This document shows positions 1 to 7,082 of a stretch of 64,000 nt of DNA, piece after piece (the stretch's first letter is position 1; each line of letters starts with the position of its first letter). The translations under genes were made by a program, and so were the position numbers. The notes beneath the pieces were generated by a model. The model ran no database searches, had not been told where the DNA came from, and saw only the letters and a list, made by a program, of their open reading frames with translations. The DNA comes from JBBDRW01 sp040905265 (GTDB lineage Bacteria > Bacteroidota > Rhodothermia > Balneolales > Balneolaceae), in NCBI GenBank assembly GCA_040905265.1, contig JBBDRW010000187.1, forward strand, positions 1 through 64,000, given 5' to 3'.

Positions 1-1
1 G

Positions 2-1747
2 GAGGGCCTTGTCCTGGTCATTTCACCATTGATTTCTCTGATGCAGGACCAGGTTGAACAGTTGCAGCAGGCAGGTATACGGGCTACGTTCATCAATTCA
101 ATGATCCCGGCGTATGAGACTGAGCAACGTCTGGTGAATGCGCGGAACAATATGTACAGGCTGATCTACGTAGCACCTGAACGGCTTGATACCATTCTCT
201 GGAAAAATATGGCCCCGGACCTGAATATCGCTCTGGTTGCAGTTGATGAAGCGCACTGTATCTCTCAGTGGGGACACGATTTCAGGCCTGCCTATCGTAC
301 CATCCGGACAGCTCTTGATTACCTTTCTGATGAGACCCGATGGATGGCTCTCTCTGCAACAGCGACCCCTGAAGTCAAACAGGATATTGTTGAAAACCTT
401 CAACTCAGAGAGCCGGTCATTGTTGCAAAAGGGTTTGACAGGGCGAATCTGCTCTGGTGGGTGAGCCAGGTTGAACGGAAAAAGGAACAGCTGTTGGCGG
501 CCGTCACCAGGGGTGTTGAGAAAGGGAGTGGAATCGTCTATGCGGGAACCCGCGAACAGTGTGAAAAATGGGCGTCGGAGTTTACCAGAAGGGGTATTGA
601 ATCGAAAGCCTACCACGCCGGATTGAATGGAGAAATCCGGCAGTCTGTCCAGGCCGGATGGATGGATGGTGATTTTCCTGTTGTTGTGGCGACCAATGCA
701 TTTGGTATGGGAATTGACAAACCAGACTGCCGGTTTGTGATTCACCTTGAGATTCCATTCACTACCGAAGCGTATTATCAGGAAGCGGGACGTGCAGGAA
801 GGGACGGCAGCCGGGGATACCCACTGCTGCTCTACAAGGAGTCGGATTACCACAAAGCAAAATCCAGAATCATTCGCTCCTATCCGGATCTTGAGACAAT
901 GATTCAGGTCTATGACGCACTTTGTGACGAGCTCTCCCTTGCTGTCGGGAGTATTCAGGAAGAAGCGGAGTTGGTACCCGTGGCGTCGGTTGCACGTCGA
1001 GCTTCACTCTCCCAGTCGGCAGTCCACTCTTCACTCCGCGTACTTGAACGGCTGCTGATTATCGAGGTTCTTACACACAGTGAACCGAGGCTGGGTATCC
1101 GGTTTATCGTCAGTGAAGAGGTGCTTCGTGATGCGATTCAATCCATGAAGCCGGCCAAGGCTGACTTTCTGGATCTTCTCTTTCGCCAGTACGGCCCGAT
1201 GTCGTTTCGTCAGCTACACTATCTTGACGTCTCCTATCTGACAACGAAACTGAATGTCTCAAGAGATAAACTGGTCAAAGCGGTTCAGCTGTTTTCGGAA
1301 CAGGACAAGTTGCTTGTTTACCAGCTGGCAGACAGGGAACCACTCATCCGGTTGTGTGAATCCCGTATGGGCCGGCTCTCCGTCACCCGGGAAGAGGTGG
1401 AGCACTATCGGGGCGTTCTGCTAAAGAAACTGGAGTATATGAAAGGATATGCGGAGAGTACCGGCTGCAGAGAGGTCTATCTGAGATATTATTTCGGAGA
1501 GACTGATGCCCGGCCCTGCGGACATTGTGACAACTGTCTAAAAAAGAAGCAGCAACATACAGAGCTGTTGCCGGATCTCTCGGCTCTCAGAGAGGTATTG
1601 AGAGAACCGAAATCGATTCAGAGTCTCACAGCGGACTTGGGAGCTTCTCCAGAGGATGTAAAGCGCTGGCTCCAGCTGTTGATCCGGGAGGAACGGGTCG
1701 TGATTGTCGATGAGGAACATGGGCTCTACCAATGGGCGGAACAGTAA
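2..1747 (+). CDS. recQ: RecQ-family ATP-dependent DNA helicase, 5' end outside window
   Basis: This is a 3'-to-5' superfamily 2 DNA helicase of recombination and repair. The reading frame is open from base 2, so the true start and Walker A motif lie upstream. The first visible residues (VISPLISLMQDQV) are RecQ motif Ia. They are followed by the DEAH box VDEAHCISQWGHDFRP, the SAT motif, and the motif V/VI region with FGMGIDKPDCRFVIH and QEAGRAGRDG. The RecQ zinc-binding region follows, ending in CGHCDNC, with winged-helix sequence after it. About 580 residues are visible. The protein ends without a recognisable HRDC domain, giving a total of roughly 630-640 residues, within the short RecQ class. 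It runs convergently into the DUF4296 gene with 25 bp between the stop codons. Confidence 0.95.
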   Translation, partial: EGLVLVISPLISLMQDQVEQLQQAGIRATFINSMIPAYETEQRLVNARNNMYRLIYVAPERLDTILWKNMAPDLNIALVAVDEAHCISQWGHDFRPAYRTIRTALDYLSDETRWMALSATATPEVKQDIVENLQLREPVIVAKGFDRANLLWWVSQVERKKEQLLAAVTRGVEKGSGIVYAGTREQCEKWASEFTRRGIESKAYHAGLNGEIRQSVQAGWMDGDFPVVVATNAFGMGIDKPDCRFVIHLEIPFTTEAYYQEAGRAGRDGSRGYPLLLYKESDYHKAKSRIIRSYPDLETMIQVYDALCDELSLAVGSIQEEAELVPVASVARRASLSQSAVHSSLRVLERLLIIEVLTHSEPRLGIRFIVSEEVLRDAIQSMKPAKADFLDLLFRQYGPMSFRQLHYLDVSYLTTKLNVSRDKLVKAVQLFSEQDKLLVYQLADREPLIRLCESRMGRLSVTREEVEHYRGVLLKKLEYMKGYAESTGCREVYLRYYFGETDARPCGHCDNCLKKKQQHTELLPDLSALREVLREPKSIQSLTADLGASPEDVKRWLQLLIREERVVIVDEEHGLYQWAEQ

Positions 1748-1772
1748 GCGATACCGGCTTCAAAAAGCCTCC

Positions 1773-2165
1773 TCAAAGAGAGTCTGGCGGTTGCGATTCG
1801 TCACGATTTCTCATCCGGTTCAGGTACGCTTCACGAGCTTCTTGAAGCGCTTCACGCTCATTGGCCAGCTTTTCCCGTATCACATCGATCCGTTCCAGCT
1901 GTCGGGCAGGGTCACGCTGGTAATATTGATGAATCATACTGAACTCTTCACTGGTCAAATTGTAACGGTCGAACAGGGCATTCATCATACTGTCCCGCTT
2001 CTCTTCCAGCTCATCCAGTTCCACCATATACTGCACCATAAAGACTTCAACCAGAAGGTCCTGGTATTCAGGTTCGGAGATCATCTTCTCCGGAGGAGCC
2101 GGCTCACTGTTGCATCCGACGACAATAAGCAACAGGATGGAGAGTATCGTCTTACGCATTTTCAT
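1773..2165 (-). CDS. DUF4296 family lipoprotein
   Basis: A 130-residue secreted lipoprotein. A basic N-terminus and hydrophobic stretch lead to a lipobox ending VVGC at about residue 18, so it should be lipid-anchored. The mature part is helical and rich in Glu, Arg and Met, with the pattern of the DUF4296 family (EPEYQDLLVEVFMVQYMVE, then a second helical pair). The family is almost confined to Bacteroidota-type bacteria and has no established function. The ATG lies inside the end of the short-chain dehydrogenase remnant: the sequence ATGAAAATG is read in both frames, so the two may be translationally coupled. The family assignment rests on pattern recognition. Confidence 0.75.
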   Translation of the reverse strand: MKMRKTILSILLLIVVGCNSEPAPPEKMISEPEYQDLLVEVFMVQYMVELDELEEKRDSMMNALFDRYNLTSEEFSMIHQYYQRDPARQLERIDVIREKLANEREALQEAREAYLNRMRNRDESQPPDSL

Positions 2166-2316
2166 TCGGTGGCTTGGGGTTTAACGGACGCATTACGATC
2201 TCATTGATCAGCATATTGTCGGGTGTTTCGAGAAGGTGTATCAGTGCTTTGCTGAATGCTGCCCCGATGCCACTACTGGCACCGGTGACGATGGCTATTT
2301 TGTTTGATAGTTGCAT
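2152..2316 (-). pseudogene. Internally deleted short-chain dehydrogenase/reductase remnant
   Basis: A 54-codon open frame starts at ATG (2314-2316) and stops at TAA (2152-2154). Residues 8-20 (AIVTGASSGIGAA) are the classic SDR nucleotide-binding N-terminus with the TGxxxGIG motif. After KAL at about residue 25 the sequence jumps directly to LLETPDNMLINEIVMRP, which looks like the extreme C-terminus of the same family. The catalytic Ser-Tyr-Lys region and most of the Rossmann fold, roughly 190 residues in a normal family member, are missing without a change of frame. This looks like an in-frame internal deletion. Such a product could not be a working oxidoreductase. Its end overlaps the start of the DUF4296 gene by 14 bp, so translation may have been retained to support that gene. 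Confidence 0.65.
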
Positions 2317-2420
2317 AAGTTCATCTGGAGTTGGATTTTGCTTCGTACGATCCGGGTATTCTCATCCGGTTGCTTATTTGCTACTAAGGGTGAAAAGTAT
2401 GAATCATTCAAACAGAATTC

Positions 2421-3155
2421 ATGTCTGAACTTTATATCGATGTCGGTAATACCTTTATCAAGGCTGCCCGCCGGGCAGAAGGTCGCTGGTCTGTTGATTT
2501 CAGGGGAGAGATCGATGACCCTGACCCTTTTTACCGCTGGCTCGGCAGCCAGGACGATCCAACGATCACACTTTGTAGTGTCGTTCAGAGAATAACATCC
2601 CGGCTGGAATCAACATTCCCTCAGGGAAGCGGCAGGCTGGAAGTATTGCGAACAGCGCAGATACCGGATGCCATGCTCTCTTACAATACTCCTGAAACCC
2701 TTGGAATGGATCGTTTTTTAGCTTGTCTGGGTGCCAGAAGCCGCAGTGGGTCGTCTGTTGTAGTCATAGACTCCGGATCAGCCTGTACGGTCGATTACAT
2801 GACAAAGGAGTCGGTATTTATGGGTGGTGTGATCATGCCGGGAATAGAGTTGATCCGGCGTGCAGCAGCCGATGCATTGGAGGAGCTTCCAGAGAGCGAC
2901 CTGCTCATCCCCGGTGAGTGGCCGGGAAAATCGACTCTGGATTGCCTTCGATGGGGAGTTTCCGGTGCATTTATAGAAGCAATCCGGGGATTTTTGAATC
3001 GTTTTGCATCGACATACGGCACGTTTGACCTGTTTCTTTCAGGCGGCGATGCAGAGAGGATCTATCACGCGATCAGCAGTGAATTTCATCCGGTGCACGA
3101 TCCACACCTTCTGTTTGACGGAATGATGGCATTTAAACAGCTTAATGTGCAGTAA
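2421..3155 (+). CDS. coaX: Type III pantothenate kinase
   Basis: Phosphorylates pantothenate in the first committed step of coenzyme A synthesis. At 244 residues it fits the type III (CoaX) family of the ASKHA fold. The N-terminal phosphate loop DVGNT is at residues 7-11, the family motif GMDR lies near residue 95, the second phosphate-binding segment IDSGSACTVD at 116-125, and GGVIMPG follows. C-terminal FLSGGDAERI matches the adenosine-side motif. Type III enzymes typically need a monovalent cation and are not inhibited by CoA. The gene stands alone on the plus strand, divergent from the SDR remnant. Confidence 0.92.
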   Translation: MSELYIDVGNTFIKAARRAEGRWSVDFRGEIDDPDPFYRWLGSQDDPTITLCSVVQRITSRLESTFPQGSGRLEVLRTAQIPDAMLSYNTPETLGMDRFLACLGARSRSGSSVVVIDSGSACTVDYMTKESVFMGGVIMPGIELIRRAAADALEELPESDLLIPGEWPGKSTLDCLRWGVSGAFIEAIRGFLNRFASTYGTFDLFLSGGDAERIYHAISSEFHPVHDPHLLFDGMMAFKQLNVQ

Positions 3156-3231
3156 ATTCCGAAATACAGGGTACAAATGTGCAGCCACCTCCGGATATTG
3201 GTTAATACAGGCTTTCCGGTCTGTTTTTGGA

Positions 3232-3483
3232 TTATCCTGACAGCCGGTCAGCCTCCGTTTCAATCGCCTTCTCAATTCGAATCCTGAGCTGTTCAGGAGC
3301 CGGAGCTCTCGGCATTCTTGTCCGGATGATCCATCGGATACGCACCATGCTCTTGTAAAGAGACCGCAATTCATCGTCCAGTTTCAGATACAATTCGAAG
3401 GAATCATACTGGTCACAGTCTGCTTCTCCGTCTATGACCCTGGGAAGTAGCTGATAGGCCTCGTTTTTGCTTAATAACTTCAT
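3232..3483 (-). CDS. Small conserved-looking hypothetical protein, possibly anti-sigma-like
   Basis: An 83-residue soluble protein that I do not recognise with certainty. The N-terminus (LLPRVIDGEAD) followed by a helical segment (YLKLDDELRSLYKSM) and a basic C-terminal helix (APEQLRIRIEKAIETE) resembles the cytosolic part of short anti-sigma-type proteins that sense or bind ECF sigma factors. The Cys/His zinc ligands of the ZAS domain are absent and there is no membrane segment. It lies 107 bp downstream of the carotenoid desaturase on the same strand and could be the last gene of that run. Function unknown; the anti-sigma idea is only a resemblance in pattern. Confidence 0.5.
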   Translation of the reverse strand: MKLLSKNEAYQLLPRVIDGEADCDQYDSFELYLKLDDELRSLYKSMVRIRWIIRTRMPRAPAPEQLRIRIEKAIETEADRLSG

Positions 3484-3590
3484 AGATCGAAACCGTTTAA
3501 AAGCCTGAATGTTCCATCTGGCTGGAGTATCCGGCGAGAGTCAAACAGTATGGTTTAGCTATAACATGGATCAGCTCTGAACGGTTCCGG

Positions 3591-5081
3591 TCACTGTTCA
3601 TGCCGCCGGATCAATTCAACAGCATGTCGTGCCGAAAGAAGTACAAGAGGAATACCTCCGCCTGGATGAGAACCTCCGCCTGTCAGGTAGAGCCCGTTGA
3701 TCTCTGCAACCTTGTTTCTCGGTCGGAGAAAAGCGGCAAGCCGGCTGTTGGAGGATCGGCCGTATATGCTTCCCCGGTGAGAGAGAAAGCGTCTCCTGAA
3801 GTCAACAGGGGTAATCACCTGGCGAAAACGTATGGATTCACGGATACCTGAAAGTCCTTTCAGGTCCAGCATATTCAGGATCTTGTCTGTATAGCTTTCT
3901 CGAATTTCGTTCCAGTCCTGGCCCTCTCGGACCCAGGGGGCATTTACCAGGATAAAGAGGTTTGAGCCTCCCTCAGGGGCATCCGATGGATCCGTATGAG
4001 AAGTATTTGCAATGTAGATTGTCGGGTCATGCGGAAGTATGCCCCGCTGGAAAATATCTGCAAATTCACGTCTGTAATCGGTGGAGAAGAAGATGGTATG
4101 GTGTCTGAGCAGATCCCAGTTTCTGTCTGTGCCCAGAAGCAGAACAAACCCGGAAGAGGAGGGTTCGGCTCTCTTCAAACGTTGAATTTTGCCGGTTGAA
4201 ACGGCGGGTGTCCCGAGAAGTGAGGTCAGGGTTTCTGTTGCATCAGAGTTGGATATAACCAATTTTGAGTCAAATGTTGTCCCATTTTCCAGCAACAGGC
4301 CGGTAACCCGGTTCCCTGACGTTCGAATCTTTTGCACACCGGTTTGAAACCGGAATTTCACCCCCAGTTTTCCGGCGAGTCTGTAAAGCGATTCTGCGAT
4401 CCGGAACAATCCGCCCTTGACATAAAATCCTCCCTGGTTGAGCTCAACGTGCGGTATCACATTCAGTGTCGCTGGAGCCTGAAAAGGAGAGGAGCCGTTA
4501 TAGGTGGTAAATCTCTTGAAAAACTGGCGGAGATAGGGGGAGTGAAATTCACGGTCTATCCGGCTGGAAACCGTGCGGAATGCATCGATCCTGCACATGT
4601 CTGTAAGCCGAAGATCGGCCAGGTCACGGAGTTGGTAGAGCGGGTTGAACAGAAAGGCTCCGGAAGTTCGGATATAGAGACGTTGGCAGTATTCCAGGAA
4701 CTGCCGATAGGCATCGGCATCCTCCGGAGCAAACCGCTGAATCTCTGCCACCGAGAGTCCGGGATTCCTGAAGTTGTCAAACCGTGTGCCGTCCGGATAG
4801 AGGTATCGGCAGAGCGGTTCAGGTTCCAGGAGGGTCAGGTAATCGCCAGGCTTCTCACCACAGCTCTCAAAAAGCTCATTCAGGACATCAGCCATTGTCA
4901 ACAGGCTCGGGCCGGTGTCAAACCGGTATCCGTCTTTTCGGATCTCCTGCATTTTGCCGCCCGGCCCGTCGTTTTTTTCAAACAGGGTTACCGGGTGGCC
5001 AAGGAAAGCAAGCCGGCAAGCTGTTGCAAGCCCTCCAAGGCCGCAACCGATAATAGCGGCCGGACTCTTCTGTTTCATCAT
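3591..5081 (-). CDS. Carotenoid desaturase of the CrtI/CrtD family (FAD-dependent)
   Basis: A 496-residue FAD-dependent amine-oxidase-fold enzyme of carotenoid synthesis. The dinucleotide-binding motif GCGLGG is at residues 12-17, followed by LFEKNDGPGGKM and the family segment GYRFDTGPSLLTM. Near the C-terminus YLTGGGSHPGGGIPLVLLSA is the second FAD-contacting motif. The GGSHPGGGIPLVLLSA version is closer, from memory, to CrtD-type enzymes (1-hydroxycarotenoid 3,4-desaturases, as used for myxol- and salinixanthin-type pigments) than to phytoene desaturases, but I cannot separate the two without an alignment. No crtB, crtY or crtZ lies nearby, so this is an isolated pathway gene. It starts 13 bp after the rlmD stop and is probably co-transcribed with it. 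Confidence 0.82.
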   Translation of the reverse strand: MMKQKSPAAIIGCGLGGLATACRLAFLGHPVTLFEKNDGPGGKMQEIRKDGYRFDTGPSLLTMADVLNELFESCGEKPGDYLTLLEPEPLCRYLYPDGTRFDNFRNPGLSVAEIQRFAPEDADAYRQFLEYCQRLYIRTSGAFLFNPLYQLRDLADLRLTDMCRIDAFRTVSSRIDREFHSPYLRQFFKRFTTYNGSSPFQAPATLNVIPHVELNQGGFYVKGGLFRIAESLYRLAGKLGVKFRFQTGVQKIRTSGNRVTGLLLENGTTFDSKLVISNSDATETLTSLLGTPAVSTGKIQRLKRAEPSSSGFVLLLGTDRNWDLLRHHTIFFSTDYRREFADIFQRGILPHDPTIYIANTSHTDPSDAPEGGSNLFILVNAPWVREGQDWNEIRESYTDKILNMLDLKGLSGIRESIRFRQVITPVDFRRRFLSHRGSIYGRSSNSRLAAFLRPRNKVAEINGLYLTGGGSHPGGGIPLVLLSARHAVELIRRHEQ

Positions 5082-5094
5082 AGGGTATCTGTAA

Positions 5095-6507
5095 TCAGTG
5101 CGGTTTCAGAGCCAGGCTGGCTACCGCTTCGATATGGTACGTCTGGGGAAACATGTCGACCGGTTGTACCGTTTCAATCTCATAGAGCTCTTTTAACTCT
5201 TTCAGATCCCGGGCCATTGTAGAGGGGTTACAACTTACGTAGACAATTCTCGGACTTTTTACGTCAAGCAGCTGGCGTACAACATCCGGGTGCATTCCCG
5301 ATCGGGGAGGGTCCGTTACAATACAGTCCGGCCGGCCGGCACGTTCCAGCAGTTCAGTTTTGAAGGTGTCTTTCATGTCTCCAAGCAGGAATTCCGTGTT
5401 GGATACGCTGTTTTCAGAAGCATTGGTACGGGCATTTTCCACAGCTACCTCAACGAGTTCTATACCGAGAACTTTGTCTGCGATATCTGCCAGATAGAGG
5501 CTAAGTGAACCGACACCACAGTAGAGATCGTAGAGAATCCTTCTCTCTCCACGCAAAACGAAGTTACGTGCGATTCCGTATAATTTTTCAGCCTGTTTGG
5601 TATTTGTCTGAAAGAATGCATTGGCATCGATCCTGAAGGTGTGATTCCCGATTCTGTCTGTAATGTGTCCAGGGCCGAAAAGTATCTTCTCGTATCTGCC
5701 AACGGCCGTTGGATTGGGCTGGTCATTGATATTCTGTATGATGGTTGTGATCTCCGGAAACTCGTTCAGCAGATGGTTCGACAACGTCTCCATCAATTCA
5801 GTCTCCTCTGCATACGTTACGAGATTTACCATCCACTCATCCGTATGGTGTGAATTGCGAATAACCAGGTGACGCAGAAACCCCCGGTTTTTGGCTGTAT
5901 TAAATGCAGGAATCTTATTTCTGATGCAATAGGAGCGTACTTCGTCCAGCAACCGGTAGGAGAGAAGAGGCTGCAGATGACACTCATTCAGATTGAGAAT
6001 TTTGTCATAACGGCCCGGTGCGTGCAGGCCGGCAAACAGGCCGGTATCATCTACAAATTCATCCCTGCGGATCTCCTCATCACTCAGCCAGCGCCGGGTT
6101 CCGAAACTGTACTCCATCTTGTTACGGTAGTAAAACGGGTTGTCACACCCCAGGATTGGTGAAACAATGGATGAGTCCAGATGGGCGATCCGTTCCATAT
6201 GGTCCCGTACCTGCTGCTCTTTGAATTCAAGCTGACGGCCATACGGGAGGTGCTGCCAGGAACAGCCTCCGCAGTGAAATGCATGGCTGCAAACCGGTTC
6301 AATCCGGTCCGGAGAGGGATGGGTCACTTCCAGTACTTTTGCTTCAAGGAAGTTTTTCTTTTTACGGACAATGCGTGCAAGAACCTTGTCTCCGGGAGCT
6401 GTGCCTGGTACGAAAACTGCCATGCCGTCGAGTTTGCCAACTCCTTTCCCCTTGAAGGCGGCGGATTCGATGGTCAACTCTACATCGGTACCTTTTTTAA
6501 TGGACAT
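5095..6507 (-). CDS. rlmD: 23S rRNA (uracil-5-)-methyltransferase, RlmD/RumA family
   Basis: An SAM-dependent RNA m5U methyltransferase of 470 residues. The N-terminal TRAM domain spans about residues 1-60. Four cysteines suited to a 4Fe-4S cluster follow: C73, C79, C82 (CSHAFHCGGC) and C176. The SAM-binding motif YDLYCGVGSLSLYLA and the catalytic segment VYVSCNPSTMARDL (nucleophilic Cys near residue 425) complete the family signature. The product may methylate U1939 of 23S rRNA as RlmD does, or be a RlmCD-type enzyme with two sites. The domain content alone does not decide. Only 3 bp separate it from the upstream cNMP-domain gene. Confidence 0.9.
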   Translation of the reverse strand: MSIKKGTDVELTIESAAFKGKGVGKLDGMAVFVPGTAPGDKVLARIVRKKKNFLEAKVLEVTHPSPDRIEPVCSHAFHCGGCSWQHLPYGRQLEFKEQQVRDHMERIAHLDSSIVSPILGCDNPFYYRNKMEYSFGTRRWLSDEEIRRDEFVDDTGLFAGLHAPGRYDKILNLNECHLQPLLSYRLLDEVRSYCIRNKIPAFNTAKNRGFLRHLVIRNSHHTDEWMVNLVTYAEETELMETLSNHLLNEFPEITTIIQNINDQPNPTAVGRYEKILFGPGHITDRIGNHTFRIDANAFFQTNTKQAEKLYGIARNFVLRGERRILYDLYCGVGSLSLYLADIADKVLGIELVEVAVENARTNASENSVSNTEFLLGDMKDTFKTELLERAGRPDCIVTDPPRSGMHPDVVRQLLDVKSPRIVYVSCNPSTMARDLKELKELYEIETVQPVDMFPQTYHIEAVASLALKPH

Positions 6508-6510
6508 GGA

Positions 6511-7053
6511 TCAGGAGATCTCCTCTTCGTAATAAGTTTTAAATTGAAGGGAGAAGGCTGTTTTCGTATCGGTTACATCGACCAGTTTTTGAGTCGTCCG
6601 TTTCAGCTGTTTCATGGCAATGGTCGAGACATTTTCCAGAAATTTTACAGCGATATCCGGATGTCTCTTTTTAAGCGTTTCAAAATCAGGCTTGAAGAAA
6701 CCGTTCAGGGTACAGTCTGTGAGGCATTTGGCTGAGGACATACGCCGGAGTTCATACCCGATCGAGAGCATGCCGAATGTGTCGGGTGCGTCCAGGTCGA
6801 AGGTGATATTCCCGGTTTTGGCATCTTCCAGATTATTGACAACGATCAGTTGTACCCTTCCGGATTCGATAAAGTACATTCCTGTACCCGGATCATTCTG
6901 ATAGTAGATATACTCGCCCTCCTTGTATTTGCGGCGATGGCAGAATTGGAGAAATTCATATTTTTCGAGATTGGTAAAATTTCTCAGGAATCTGGATTTA
7001 AGCATCAGATTTCCTTGCTCTTTAATCCTCATAAGAGATCTCTTGTTAAACAT
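6511..7053 (-). CDS. Cyclic-nucleotide-binding-domain protein without DNA-binding domain
   Basis: A 180-residue protein with a Crp/Fnr-type cyclic-nucleotide-binding beta-roll: FCHRRKYKEGEYIYYQNDPGTGMYFIESGRVQLIV covers the conserved start of the domain. The usual C-terminal helix-turn-helix is missing. After the roll there is only a helical tail ending in acidic residues, so it is probably not a transcription factor by itself. ATG at 7053 is chosen because a GGAAGAAG ribosome site precedes it and it clears the Omp85 stop at 7083. A longer frame upstream would overlap that gene. The phosphate-binding cassette Arg/Glu pair of cAMP receptors is not obvious, so ligand binding is uncertain. The position between an Omp85 gene and rlmD suggests a constitutive operon. 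Confidence 0.75.
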   Translation of the reverse strand: MFNKRSLMRIKEQGNLMLKSRFLRNFTNLEKYEFLQFCHRRKYKEGEYIYYQNDPGTGMYFIESGRVQLIVVNNLEDAKTGNITFDLDAPDTFGMLSIGYELRRMSSAKCLTDCTLNGFFKPDFETLKKRHPDIAVKFLENVSTIAMKQLKRTTQKLVDVTDTKTAFSLQFKTYYEEEIS

Positions 7054-7082
7054 AATAGGGCTTCTTCCTCTCTGCCGGTGGT

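Noticed and set aside
98..853. 251-codon minus-strand frame opposite recQ
   Set aside because: Covers the RecQ helicase motifs on the other strand and has no recognisable features of its own.
4332..5222. 296-codon plus-strand frame opposite the carotenoid desaturase
   Set aside because: Antisense to a well-supported FAD enzyme, with low-complexity composition and no ribosome site; treated as a shadow.
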